This document shows positions 1-12,200 of a DNA stretch of 64,000 bases, piece after piece. The notes below the pieces were generated by a model, which ran no database searches, was not told the DNA's origin, and saw nothing but the letters and a program-made list of their open reading frames with translations. Positions within the stretch are counted from its first letter, which is position 1. Each line of letters begins with the position of its first letter. The position numbers and the translations under genes are program-made. The stretch comes from Nomia melanderi (lineage: Eukaryota; Arthropoda; Insecta; Hymenoptera; Halictidae): assembly GCF_051020985.1 (NCBI RefSeq), contig NC_135003.1:5604001-5668000 (forward strand), written 5' to 3'.

Positions 1-310
1 GCGATGCGCGAGAGGCACGGCGGCACCGGCATCGTTGGCCTCCCAAACAATTAGAAAGGGGTCCTTGGCGTGTGGAAGCGGAGAAGACCGAAACGGCCGG
101 CGGCGAGAGCCGACGTAGGGGTTGCGATTCAATTTCGCTAGGAACCGTTATATTGCAACGTCTTCCAAAATTAAAACGCTTGGACTGCTTCCAACGTACG
201 CGAATGACTGAACAAGCGAAACAGAGAAAGAGTGTGCGATGGTTGGTTCACCGTGGCACGAATACGTTTCTCATGAGGCTTTCACAGAACGACCGTAGCA
301 CTTAAATGTC
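1..310. other. GC-richer island without recognisable gene
   Basis: The first 300 bases are clearly richer in G, C and CpG than the AT-rich DNA that follows. A 77-codon frame runs through 72-305, but its product is a low-information, basic string with no domain I know, and no splice sites frame it. It may be the edge of a regulatory or transcribed element cut off by the window boundary. No function is assigned. Confidence 0.3.
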
Positions 311-1020
311 CTGTAAATTCGTACGGTCAAAAATACCGTCGTCATCGTCGAACGTATCCCGCTTTACTTTCAGACAGACTGACGCCCGTGTAATTTCAAA
401 CGTATTTCCTGAAGGATGACGCTTCTGTGATTCTTGTTCGGGTGGTTCTTTGGGTCGTGGTGTGATGAACGATTCTGCAAAAAAGTTTAATAACGGTTGT
501 TCTGAAGAGTCTATGTTTCCTGGGATACTCTGTTCCGCAAAAAACGAAGTAGATGAACAGAAACTTAGGATCACTTGATTTTTATTTATGGAGTATCAAG
601 CGAAAGAGAAGTTAACAGTAATTTTAATATTTACTGTTATTTTATTTAAACTGAACGAATTGTAACTTATAAGATTCTATTGAATAAGTCTGAAAGTTGT
701 ATCGCTTACCTGCAATTTGAATTGTTCGATTAGTTTATGGCTATTCATTAATAAAAAGCTAGGTAAAATTAACAATTATTTCACAGAACACCTGTGAAAA
801 CATATTTATATTCTATAGACTCACATAAAAATACTATAATATATCAGCTACGTTCAAACCTCCTTCTATATCATCATTAAAATTAAACATCTACAATAAA
901 TTCCGTCTACCATAATCTACTCAAAAAACTCAAACTAGTAGCATATCATACCGAAACAGATAACGATTTTGCAATAACATAATACTCTTGTAACTCCATT
1001 CAAACCGAAAGCAAAGAAAG
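311..1020. other. AT-rich intergenic DNA
   Basis: After a short mixed-composition stretch to about 560, the sequence is AT-rich with no frame longer than 90 codons and no protein-like composition. I see no repeat ends, RNA gene or mobile element here. Confidence 0.4.
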
Positions 1021-1930
1021 GGAAGCATCAAAGAGTCCTGTCATTTAGAATGATCCGCGATAACATCTCAACACCAGTGCTAGTCGTACTGACGCGTTCC
1101 TCGCTGACCACTCCGAAGGGATGGTCGAGGAAGCAACCCCAGGCACAAAGGAAAGGGGGCAAAGACCGAAAAACCGGTAAGGCCCGTGCCCCAAATTTCG
1201 CTCGATCGACTCCGTAGTTTCCAAGTGAAGTGTCCGAGGTCCCGAACAAAAAAAAAGGTTACAAGACGCGGTGGACGATGACCCTTCCAAGAGGTCATCC
1301 GGAAGGGTCACTGATGTCCGACCAATGACCCAGCCCCGCCCTGACACTCCCGTGTACAATTATAAATGTATTAAAACCATCCCCTTACAAGGTAATATTT
1401 AAATCGGCGGCGATGGTTTAAAGGACGAGCTGGCCACGGCTCCTCGAGAGGGTTGTTTCGGAAGTGTGCTGCCGACCTGTTTTCGCCGCGCGAGTGTTGG
1501 TGTACCTCGGCCCGGTAGCCTCGATTTTATTGCGTGTATTTTGCGTTATAAATTCACTGACCGTCTTCGCGCAACCCCTTCCGAGGCGACCGGCTGAAAG
1601 AACTTCCGGGCTGGCTTTCTAAAGGAAGAATGCGCGCGAGGTTCGAGCGACGCGGGTGATTTGCATGGGACGAATTTTTCCGCGGCCAGCGAATCAGGAC
1701 ACCGGGTGCTGTCTGGGTAAAAGGAAACCTTCCTTTCGCAGGCGAATTGTTTGTAACGGGGATCGAAGTTCGTTGAGTCAGTTAGGTACGTTTATTTGCG
1801 CGTTTTTTACGGCCACGGTGTATGCGTGTCTGCTGGATGGTAACGTTTTCGGTTTGAAAGTTCACGAGAAGATAAGAAGGCGTATTAACCCGTTGTTCTG
1901 TGATTTCTTTCGCAACTGTGCTTGATAAAA
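1021..1930. other. GC-richer non-coding island
   Basis: A roughly 900-bp island of higher GC and CpG content. Several short frames overlap one another on the minus strand at 1028-1359, the pattern expected when stop codons are rare because of base composition. A core near 1528-1580 (TGTATTTT, then ATAAATTCACTG, then CCG) recurs at about 3124-3180. That suggests a conserved non-coding element rather than an exon. Confidence 0.35.
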
Positions 1931-2830
1931 CTAGTTTATTATTAATAATTTAGTGAGGAGGAAAGAATTTGATACTTGTTTTATGTCTATGTTTATTGTG
2001 GAGGTTAACGATTGATAATAGGAAAGTAACGTTTAACTTGTATTCATGAAAAGTAAATAATTTTTAGATTTATCGAATTCAGTTTAAAATTTTCGTAATG
2101 AGTCGGACATGATACTGTATGGCAAGGGGTTAAGGGATGCTAGTATCTTTTAATTAGCAAGCGATAAACATTTGCAGTACTACTGTATTTAATAGTAACA
2201 TTCCGCAATTTGGATGACTGTTCATGTTTCAATGTGCATTATTTAACAATAGTTAGGATAGTATGTAATAAACTAAGGATTATATAGTATGTCTTCCTTT
2301 ATTGTGAATGTTAATAACACATATGATATTTATCTAGAATATTTTGTGTTTAATGTTTGCCTGGAAGTGTATTTTTAATAATTTATCAAGTGAATTTAAT
2401 AAACTTTTTCACTGTATAACTATTCAAAAGATTTCTGATTAACACATTCTAGTGACCACGCAGTATATTTATTATATTTGTTAAATAAACTTTGTTCTAT
2501 AATAGTTATGAAATTACAAAAATTATTATTATAAGAAAAGATTAGTGTAGAAATTATAAACCAGAACGAACGAAACTTTTGTAAGAACAACAAATATTAT
2601 ATTATATCTAAGTATTATTAAATATATCATATTTTCAAAGAGTAACAATATAAGTGAATATCTACTTTAACAATAATTGATTGAACGATATTGAAAGATA
2701 ATTTAAAAATAATACACGAAAATAAAAACTATTTCAAAATCAAAATCTCAAATGAAAAATAATTTCAATCAATTTTTCGAAGCTGTAGCATAATTTGTTT
2801 ACAAAAATCAATATTGTGTAATAGCACATA
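1931..2830. other. AT-rich intergenic DNA
   Basis: Long AT-rich stretch with no usable frame. The 11-mer CAAGGGGTTAA near 2124-2134 is identical to the right end, with its TTAA, of the element at 22426-22759. I find no matching left end here, so no element is called. Confidence 0.35.
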
Positions 2831-3420
2831 GAATGAACTCTTCATGTTATTTTCACATACGAAAGACAGAAGCAGTTACCACCTGTCTCATAAATTCTCC
2901 CTCGATCTCTACTTGTCCAACCCTAGCAATCGTTTCGTCGTTTCTACAATAACGCGCGTAATCCCCCGAATGTTGCGCGGGAACAAAAAACACCGAGGAA
3001 GTTATTTAAATGGCACCCGGAACACGTCATTTAGCCGAAACGATTGTCCGACGGCGACGGTGGGCCTCATTTTCCGCATAATTTCTGAGCGGTCGTATTT
3101 TTGCAACTGTGTCGCAACGCTGCTTTATCGCTTGTATTTTCTGTCATAAATTCACTGGCCGCCTCTTTGCGCGACCCTCTGCCATCGAAAGGGTCCGAGT
3201 TACCAGGCCCGGGAACCTTCTGGCACAATAAGTAACAGCTCGAACAGAGATATGGAGTGATAGAAAGAATTTGGGTGTGTGTAGAGCGGATGGAAGAGGT
3301 CAGGTCGAACTCGGACAATGAGAAATTGTGTACACGCTGCGTGGCGCCATTTTAGTGCGTGCAAACCGCGCAGTAAATCGCGCTCCTCCTGTCAGCCGCC
3401 ATGATTTTTTTCCATTCTTA
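2831..3420. other. GC-richer island sharing a core with 1528-1580
   Basis: Second GC/CpG-richer island. The segment around 3124-3180 matches 1528-1580 in the same orientation over about 55 bases with mismatches (TTTAT-CG-TGTATTTT, ATAAATTCACTG, CCG). Short frames on both strands (2844-3149 plus, 3067-3318 minus) overlap and look like composition artefacts. Confidence 0.35.
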
Positions 3421-3498
3421 ATACACCATTTTCCCAAGCAACGGTCTAATCATTGATGTTAACTGGTAATTTCATGAGTACGGTAAGACACCGCTTAA

Positions 3499-3724
3499 CA
3501 CTAAAAGTATCGAGCAGTTAAATTGACTTTTTGAAATTCCTCTATAGAAACTCCAAGAGTGCATCTATTCAGACAAAAAACTTCAATTGATTTTCAATTC
3601 AGTTTGCGCATTGTTATATCAGTTTCTCTGATAATTTCTCAGAGAAACATCTGTTATCTTTTTAATAATTTCAAAAATAGGAAATCAGGAATGCATCGTT
3701 CTGACCCGTCTGGTAGTTTTAGTG
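3499..3724. mobile_element. piggyBac-type MITE, 226 bp, TTAA-flanked
   Basis: The element is bounded by TTAA at 3495-3498 and 3725-3728. The left end reads CACTAAAAGTATC and the right end, inverted, CACTAAAACTACC: 11 of 13 positions match. A TTAA target duplication with short terminal inverted repeats and no transposase is the signature of a non-autonomous piggyBac-superfamily element. About 150 bp of the interior is also found at 19021-19193. Confidence 0.75.
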
Positions 3725-6700
3725 TTAACGCTAGGTTTACGGAACGCGTCAATTTGACTTTGAATTGTATAAACATTATTTAGTAAATGTTTACGTCGGT
3801 TTGATCAATGCAATAGCTGTGTAACAGATTTTTTTTAATTTTATATTTTTCATTGATCCATTTTTGTACAGCTTTTCTTTGTTAAACGGAGTTTTAAAGT
3901 TTTACCGTATGTCGTTCTTCGGTGCATTTTTTAGAGAATATTATTAACATTTTTATTTATATACAATCATTATGAAATACGTTCTAATGCAAAGAATATT
4001 CAGATTCATCAGTATATCAGAAACATGGATATAGTGTAATAAGATACAATGTCAAATTTTTGTATCCATTTTTGAATAAATACAGATTTTTATAGACAAG
4101 ATTATACAAAAGAATACTTTATTTTCTTCCTAAGAATATCAGTGATTATTTTTTAGTTATTATTTTATAATATTCATATACTATTATGTATTAATTTTAG
4201 TTATTAAAAATTAAATATAGAAAGGACAAAAAAAGAACAATTGAAAAACAAATTATAAATAAAGAGATAAGAATAACTGAAAATATGTATGAATTCTCAT
4301 TCGATATAGTAAATCATAATCTTCAGCAAAGAATAGCACGGTCATATTAAATTTAACTCCACCATATAACTTGTTTAATAAGACTGTAAAGTGTAGCTTC
4401 AAGATGTGTAGGGTTGTTTTACAACCTGTCGTATGATGCGGTCGAGTGGCACTAGGACACTGCTATAAACTCCGTCGTACTGCAGGTTTGACGAATGACA
4501 GGTCAGGACGTATATGGCTTGTTTAACAAGTGGAAAAGATGTTTCACACAGCTTCTAGCTCGAAATCGAGCTGCTGAATTGTGGTATAAAATTTTACAAT
4601 GTCATTCAACATTCATTAACGAATATCTAGATTCATTAGTTGTTCTTTGAAAATCGCTGTATACAATTCTGATAATTTGACTGCGAATGTCGGATTTGTA
4701 AACGTATCAAGTAAAAAAATATTAAATATTCAAGTTTGTTTAATATTTTCTAGTATTAAATTCATCACTAAGTCTTTCGTTTATTTTCAAAGCTGGTGAT
4801 CCAGTTTAAAACGTAAAATATTTATTTCCTCCTTCTTTTCCTCAATAATTATTAAAAATTTTCTTTTAATTGTTTTCTGCTATAAAATAGATAATACTAT
4901 AGGCTTTTCATCACACATTTCTAAATATCAGGAAACAGAAATATTACATATTCTCCCGATATATCTTTTACAGATTATCATTTCCTTAAACATTCATTCC
5001 ATTTTCTAAACACATTTATTATAAAAATAAAATCAATGACTTTGTTTATTCCAGAACTAAATAATATTTTTTAAAAATACATCGACGATGTTATTCTATA
5101 GAAATTGATAGATCAGTTGCAATAAACATTATTATCGCGTGTACGAAAGTTCAGGAAAACATAGGAGCGTTGATCATATATTTTCTTCTCACTAACCTAA
5201 TAACTTCCAAAAAGTATGAACATGTTCAACATTATTATAATACCAACACGTTGACCACCACGAAGATCTTAAGCTTTTCATATGTCACTTATTCTTTCAT
5301 AATTATGTCATTATTAATTACATAGACAGCTATGTAATAGAAATATTGATATAAATATTGGCTAAAAATAATTATTAATCATTCGGTATTACAATTCTTA
5401 ATTACCTAATCCTCTATCCTATTAAACAGTTTTATTTGACACCAGTCATCTAACATTTCGTAATTTCTTCCAAAGAATTCGAAAACATCGGTCATCAGTG
5501 GCCACCATGATAGTAAATATATTAACTAAACACAATCTCCTAAAATCATCATTATCGTCGAACATTATCGAACCTCGTTAAACGTCGAGCATCACCTATC
5601 TTTGCATTTCTTTCGTTGCATCCGAATCACTGGCAAAACGAGCAAAACCGAACTTTTAAACGGAAATTCCATTCGTCTGGCGCGCAGACGAACCAGCTAG
5701 CAGCAATTTCGAGTAGATTCCGCATTCGCGGCTCGCCATTTCCGGTTTCGTCTTTCCCGGTGCCGTTTCCTGCGCGATGGCTCGACCAATCCGCGCTCGC
5801 GGTCCTCGAGCACAGGAAAATCTAGTTGCTGTGGAAGCTGCATAGCTCCGACTGATATATCACAGACTTTCTTTTCGTGGTGGCATTCGCCTCATTTCGT
5901 ACTGAATTTAATCCTGCTGTAAATTTCCTTTTCAGTTGAAAATTTCGTGCTAGTTGATGACGATCATGTCTGCGGAAACATTTGGACTGTGGCGAACAAA
6001 CTGCGTGTACTTTTGCGCATTCGACTGTTCGTGTGTAACCTTCCGAAAATCGAATGTGAATAGAACATGATTTTTAAGTTAAGTTTTGTTAAGTTAAAAT
6101 ATTGATACTTTATTCAATATTATTTAATTCTGTTGAATTTTATGATTGTTTATTATTTTCGTTATAGTAAAAATTGTTGATTGCTACTCGAATTTATTAG
6201 CAGATGTCGTTTTTTTTATCGTAACGGAGTTGGATATCACTGATAACAATTAATCACTAAGTAGTGCACATCATACTTACACTATTATCTAGTTATTTAG
6301 TTTACTAAATACATTTTATATTTATCTACAAAAATGAGAATAAACGCATATTACTTTCCTTCTAATTTTTCATACGAACTTTGCATTGCTTGGTACGAAA
6401 TCACTATTTGGTATTTAAGTAGTTATTTTCATTTGTATAAGGAGCGTAATGCGTAGAAATTGGGGAATAAACTTATTTTTTCGTTTCAATAGTAGGAATT
6501 ATGTTTATAGCGATATTAACGCGAACGTTTTATTGTACTTTACAAATGCCACTAGTATATAAAGATTCGAAATTAGAATACACAATACTGTTATCTTTTA
6601 TGAAACACTTTATATTGTAAGGTAACTATGTAATTCATAGTTTCTACAATTAACAAGGAAACACAACAAACAAAGAAAAAATAAAATGAAAATGCTCTTA

Positions 6701-8439
6701 ACACTTTGTGATTCCATGATTTTGAAGTCTTTCTGCCTAAAATCATTTTTTACAAGAACAGGCATAAGTTAACAAACTCCATTGTAAGGCTTGGTCAGTT
6801 CTGCAATCTTTTAAACGTAAGTCACGTATTATGAACAATGTGCTTGTTCAATTCATGTTCTTACTTTAAAATTGCATAGCATTATACTATACATTAATCC
6901 ATAAACTTATCATATACAATGATTTTCTTTTTCAATTAGAGCGTTCAACCTATCGAACATTTAATCTTTTATTGTTGATACAATCTCGAATGACACCGTA
7001 CTCATTTGTGTCTTCCAAAATCCTTAAAATATTTTACACGCAATGTAATGAAAATTGATTTATTCATTCTATTCTGTAATTATTTGAACAGTGTAACACT
7101 GTGATTTCGATTTTTTCTCGTTGCCTTGTCGTTACAAAGATTACAATTCCAAATTTACTGTACGTCTACTTCGAAATTCGTGACTGGCGAATAGTTGAGG
7201 CGCGAATAAGAATGTGCACGAATTCCGAATTACATTTTTTTTTTATTACGTAAGTCTCCGAGAACGGGTCGAAGACGATCGATTAAGCGAATCGGTCGTT
7301 TCTATTCGACGCAACCGGTCCGGCGTTGGGTCCAGATATCAGATAAGTGAACTTCCTGAGCTCCTGTCGTGTATCGATCCGAATTCCGATTCAATTTTCT
7401 ACGCCCCCGACGCACACGGCGAAACGCCATGCATTAAACATCGCGCATAACGCATACCGTCGTGCTAATCCAGCCAGCAATATAAGCGCATCAGTCTCGA
7501 TACAAATTTAAGTCCGATCGTGAACTTGTCTACGACGATTTCAAATATATTCAACATTTTTGTTCTATTATAAGAACAATTGCGATCAAGATACATTTGT
7601 GTTAAGATTACGTGAAATACACTGTAAATTTAGGCAGTATATCTAAAGGTGTCAGTGGTCAGTGAATTTTAATAATATTAATAGTGACACTGATAGCAAT
7701 AATAATGATTTCCGTGCACTTATAAAATTTAGCAATATAAAAATGAGGAAGAAGAAAAGGTAAAGAAAGGAATAAAAATGATGTCCACGAAAATACTATG
7801 AATGTTTTACCAATTGTATTATTGAAATTAAGAAATTTATAATTTAAGAAAAAAGAACTTATACTTACTAATTGTTTTAAATCTGATACAAGTTTTTACG
7901 AATGTATTGAGTGAATAGAATTAAATTTTTCACAATAATTAAATTTTTCCTGTAATTTTTTAATTAGTTTTAAAGATCAATGCTTAAGTATTTAATTTAT
8001 CATTTCACTTCGCATACGAGTTTATTTCTTAATACGGTATAAATAAAGATATTTTATAGTTAGTAACATAAGAATTTATTCAGAGAACAAAGAAAAAAAA
8101 TTAATCGTATTTTATATCGCAACACGTTTTATTTGCCTCTCTAATTGATGAAGCGTATATAATAGACTAGAACCATCATTAATTTAAAAAAAATTCTTTC
8201 GCACAGTTCAATAGAAATATCTCTAATTTTCAATCTAATAAATCAACTAATTGACGAAATAAATTCCCTTTCGATCTATTGAAGTCAACTATTACAGTGA
8301 AACCTTGCATGAAATTTAACAATATACTACTTATTATCTACTAACAATTGTCGATTAGTCTATAATCAACACCCTAGAATATATTACAATTCTACATTTA
8401 CAATAACAATATAAATAAATTAAAATTCCCCGTACGGTT
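3725..8439. other. AT-rich intergenic DNA with two GC-richer islands
   Basis: Mostly AT-rich DNA with no convincing gene. Two islands, about 5560-6060 and 7190-7480, are richer in CpG and carry short frames (5616-5825, 7214-7450) with no recognisable domain. They resemble the other islands of the left third of the window and may be regulatory. Confidence 0.35.
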
Positions 8440-9240
8440 TAAATTTCATTTAAAGTCGGTTATTTTCTTCACAAACTTCACATCGATTAAGCAGTAATCT
8501 TGTAACGAAGAAAAGTTGCCCGACAATGCAAACACATTTCCATTCCCGAGAATCGCAATCGACGCCGCGTACAATTTAACCAAAGGTCCAAGAATTCTCA
8601 GAAATCTAAATAACCGTGATAACAGGTCTGCAATCAATTCTGATCCCGCGTGTCGTCGGGCGAATTTGCGAAACAATCCTCGGTTCGCCCCGCCGCCTAA
8701 GAAATATTATCGTTCGTCGAGGTGTCGGTTATTTACGTCGGAATAATGCAAATCGGTGGTGCAATACCAGGATTTCCCGGCGACGAAATACATTACGCCG
8801 TTACAAAGTCCTGCGAAAAAGGGCCCGATCGCCAGCGGTAAAGTTTACCATAATAATTATACGAATCGGTCGCGCCTATTACGCGCGGCCAGTAATAGGT
8901 CCAGACACGAAATAACTATAATTTACGCGTATCACCTTATTCCGTATGCCGGCTACGATCATAAAGTATTTGAGCTGGCCCAGCGCCAACCACCATCGAA
9001 AATTATAATCAACCGCGAGTTATTTAAGTTACCAATTTTATTTCGCTCCGTCTTCGTCCGTCGTGGGACGTGTCCTGCGGATATATACAAGAGTAACGTC
9101 TCTCGGTTTCATCCGTCGGCGGGAACCAAGAAGACAGCGTCCGGCTGCTCTATTATTAGGCGTAATGGCCCGGGAAAACTTTCATTAACTTGTCCGATGC
9201 CTAATTCATGAGACGACCGACACGATACCATGTAATCCTC
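8440..9240. promoter_or_regulatory. GC-richer island with homeodomain/POU-like words
   Basis: An 800-bp CpG-rich island in AT-rich DNA. Frames up to 151 codons overlap in several registers on both strands, and none is protein-like. It contains an exact octamer ATGCAAAT at 8746-8753, several ATAATTAT/ATTA words and TGATAA words, the vocabulary of homeodomain, POU and GATA factors. I infer a candidate conserved enhancer; such words also occur by chance in this base composition. Confidence 0.25.
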
Positions 9241-12200
9241 GCCACTTCCCCGCCTACTTCACAGGGAAAAAAAGGAATGAGTCCAATCAGGGAAACGATT
9301 TCGAACCTGTGACATGAAAGGAAAATAACTTTTTGCGTTCATCCTCCTGGCGTATCGATTTCTCTTTGGATCTGACTGTGTACAGTCGTCGGCAAAGTGC
9401 ATTTAAAATAGTGTTCCGGTAATAAGTGGCTTGGCAATTTTACTCGAGTGAGATACACGCTGGGGTATCGGATAATTGGTTCTCCTGTAATTTTCGTTTG
9501 AAGTATGATGTCGTTTTCGTAGTTTTTTTTTAACAGTCTGTTCATTGTGACATTGATTTGGCATTGTCAGTAGCTGTCGGTGGCATGTAATTATATACGT
9601 AAATGGTGTTATTGAAACTAGCATTCATCTGTAGAAAATACGCGAAAATTATTTTCGAATTATTACGTTGGTATATTATGTAGTTTCAGTATATTATAGT
9701 ACTTAGTGGTGAAATTATATCATTCAATTTTTGTAACAATGGTAAATGTGGAAAATCGTGAAATAATGAATTGGTATATTAGTATATTAAGGTATTCTTT
9801 GAAAGAAAAAGAATCTGAAAGGGCAAAGCTGTAATTAAACAATAAACTCTGAACTCTTTTTTTTCTATCTTAAGTGGATTACACATGTTCATACCTCAGA
9901 AATATAAAATTATTATTTAGCATTGGAAAGGTATCAGTTAGGTATCAATTATTCGATTTATGTTTCATAAATAACTTGAGTGTCCAATTAGGTACCTACT
10001 CATTAAAATCTTGAAAGGAATTTCTCGAAGTAGATCGTAAATAATGTATTAAATTCGCAAATTATGACTGATTATACCAACTATTTATTGATATATTACA
10101 TGTATTACCAACTATTATTAATTACAAAATAATTTTAATATCATTTCTATTTTTAAGTATATTTTAATAATATGTTTTTTTTAAATCAATAATTTTCTAA
10201 ACTTCCTATAATGAAGTAACATCGTTCTTTTTATACAATAGCACTATTCAAAATAAATTTTAGAGTGCACAGAGTAACTTTTAGTAATCCTTTTATTTAC
10301 CAATAATTTGCACGTATTTTGTTACGAGTGAGTTAAAGTGGATAAGATAGAAAATTATGGGAATGATATTGCTATTACCTCTCTCTTTTAAGTTAGGTAA
10401 ATCTTCGAAAGACGCCTCTAACCCTCTGAGGAAATGGTCGGAGGTAGAGAATACCGGAAACTCTTTTGAATGCGTCCGGTACCATCTCTGATTGATACTA
10501 CTTCTAGTAGAAAGTATGAATTCAAAATTGTTAAAGTAATCAGTGCAAATATTATATTAGTAACAGTAGTAATAACATGAAATATGTAAATAACGTAACA
10601 AAGTATTACAATATTTTCACTTTATTTGTAAAGTATTAGAATATCTTAGAATTATTTTAATTGATTGGAAACTTCTTTAGTAATTAGCGATTTTTTTGAA
10701 AAACTTTTTCAAATTAATCTTGAAGTCTTTTGTTATACATTTAGTAAATAAATAATGTTCCTTCCAAATACAAATTTGTTTTTGTTAGTCTACTCCGTTT
10801 ACAATGAAAACATTTTTTACATTTAATAAAAAATTGATTTTTACAATAAATATTTATTTTTCCAATCAAATAGTTTTTATTGTCAGTAGTGTGTATTGTT
10901 GCAAGAAGATCCATACGGAATAATAGAGGGAGGAAGCTCTGATGTATCAGTGAAAAAACTAATCAACTACAAAAGTCAATATTTTAAAAAACGAATTATA
11001 TCGAAATCGATGAATGAATTAGCTTTATATCTTGCTATTAAATTGTTTAACTGAGATCTTAATGCAAGTTTCTGTACATTATTTTATGGTATATTACATT
11101 ATTTATTTATATAATACTTAATATAATTATTCATCCATGCATTATTTGAAAAAAAGATATATTTAACCCTTATAGAAATGCAAATTTAAACTTTAAACAT
11201 AAAAATGTAACTATGCTACATGAAACTGACACCTCTGCCATCTGTACACTACCAGGAGAATTACATATCGTCGCGTCAAAAAATAATATTCAAGAAGCCT
11301 TAGAAATCTTACCAACGGTACATAACTCCATTATCGACACCTGTTTCTTTTACCTAATTTTCTTCCGTCTCTGTTGTCGATAATATCTTCTTTTCCTTAA
11401 GAACGCCTAAAAAATAATCGTAGAAATATCACTAAACCGTCGGCATAGTTGCCGGCATACAATAATACCGACAGCATTTAAGCAAGAACTACATTACCAA
11501 TTCCTTAAGAACCATTTTAAATTCACATCTCACAATTAAAAAAAATCTCAAAATTAAATTCGTTTTAAAGTCACCTTTGTATCTACCGGTACACCGAAAG
11601 CAGACGATAAACACCAGACGCGGAGATCGTTAACAAGTTGTTACAATGTGCATAACATTATCTCGAGTAATTTTCTGCATGAAGTACACATCGAGATCCG
11701 GTTGCATGCATATATTTCCAGGCACAATATAAGTATGCCGCTTCGATTCATTACCTGAAAGGGTTGCAACGCCTGGGGCATTAAACGCTGGCTCGCGTGT
11801 CTTATCCGTCGATTAAAGAAATCTTTACGTAAATAGACACGAAGGGAGGATGCGGACGAGAGCGAAAAAGCAAGAGAGGTCGAGGGAGATGGTTGAGAGA
11901 GAAAGTAGCAAGATGTATATTTAGTAAAATACTTTGTCGGAGATTGGATCTAGCCGGGAGCGTTTTCAAAGAACACGGATGGAAGAGGGAATGAGAAATT
12001 CTAAACCACAAGCTGGTACCTAGGTACCGTGTGAGGTCATACATGGTGGGCCCGCTCTTGGTTCGCGTGAGCAACACGGTAGCAGATTTCGTGATCTAAC
12101 GTGACTCGTACCTGTACACTGTAGCTTCACAGCAGCTCGAAATTACTGTGAGTCTTTATACCAGCCAGTATCAGTTTTCGTGATTGCTACGCAGATCAAT

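Noticed and set aside
2115..2140. Isolated CAAGGGGTTAA resembling a MITE end
   Set aside because: No opposite inverted end with a second TTAA could be found within several hundred bases.
8756..9211. 151-codon plus-strand frame in a GC-richer island
   Set aside because: Overlapped by other long frames in different registers. The composition follows CpG content and no motif or protein-like pattern is visible.
9301..9312. Sequence resembling an inverted tRNA B-box
   Set aside because: The reverse complement GGTTCGAAATC lacks the closing CC, and no tRNA cloverleaf can be built around it.
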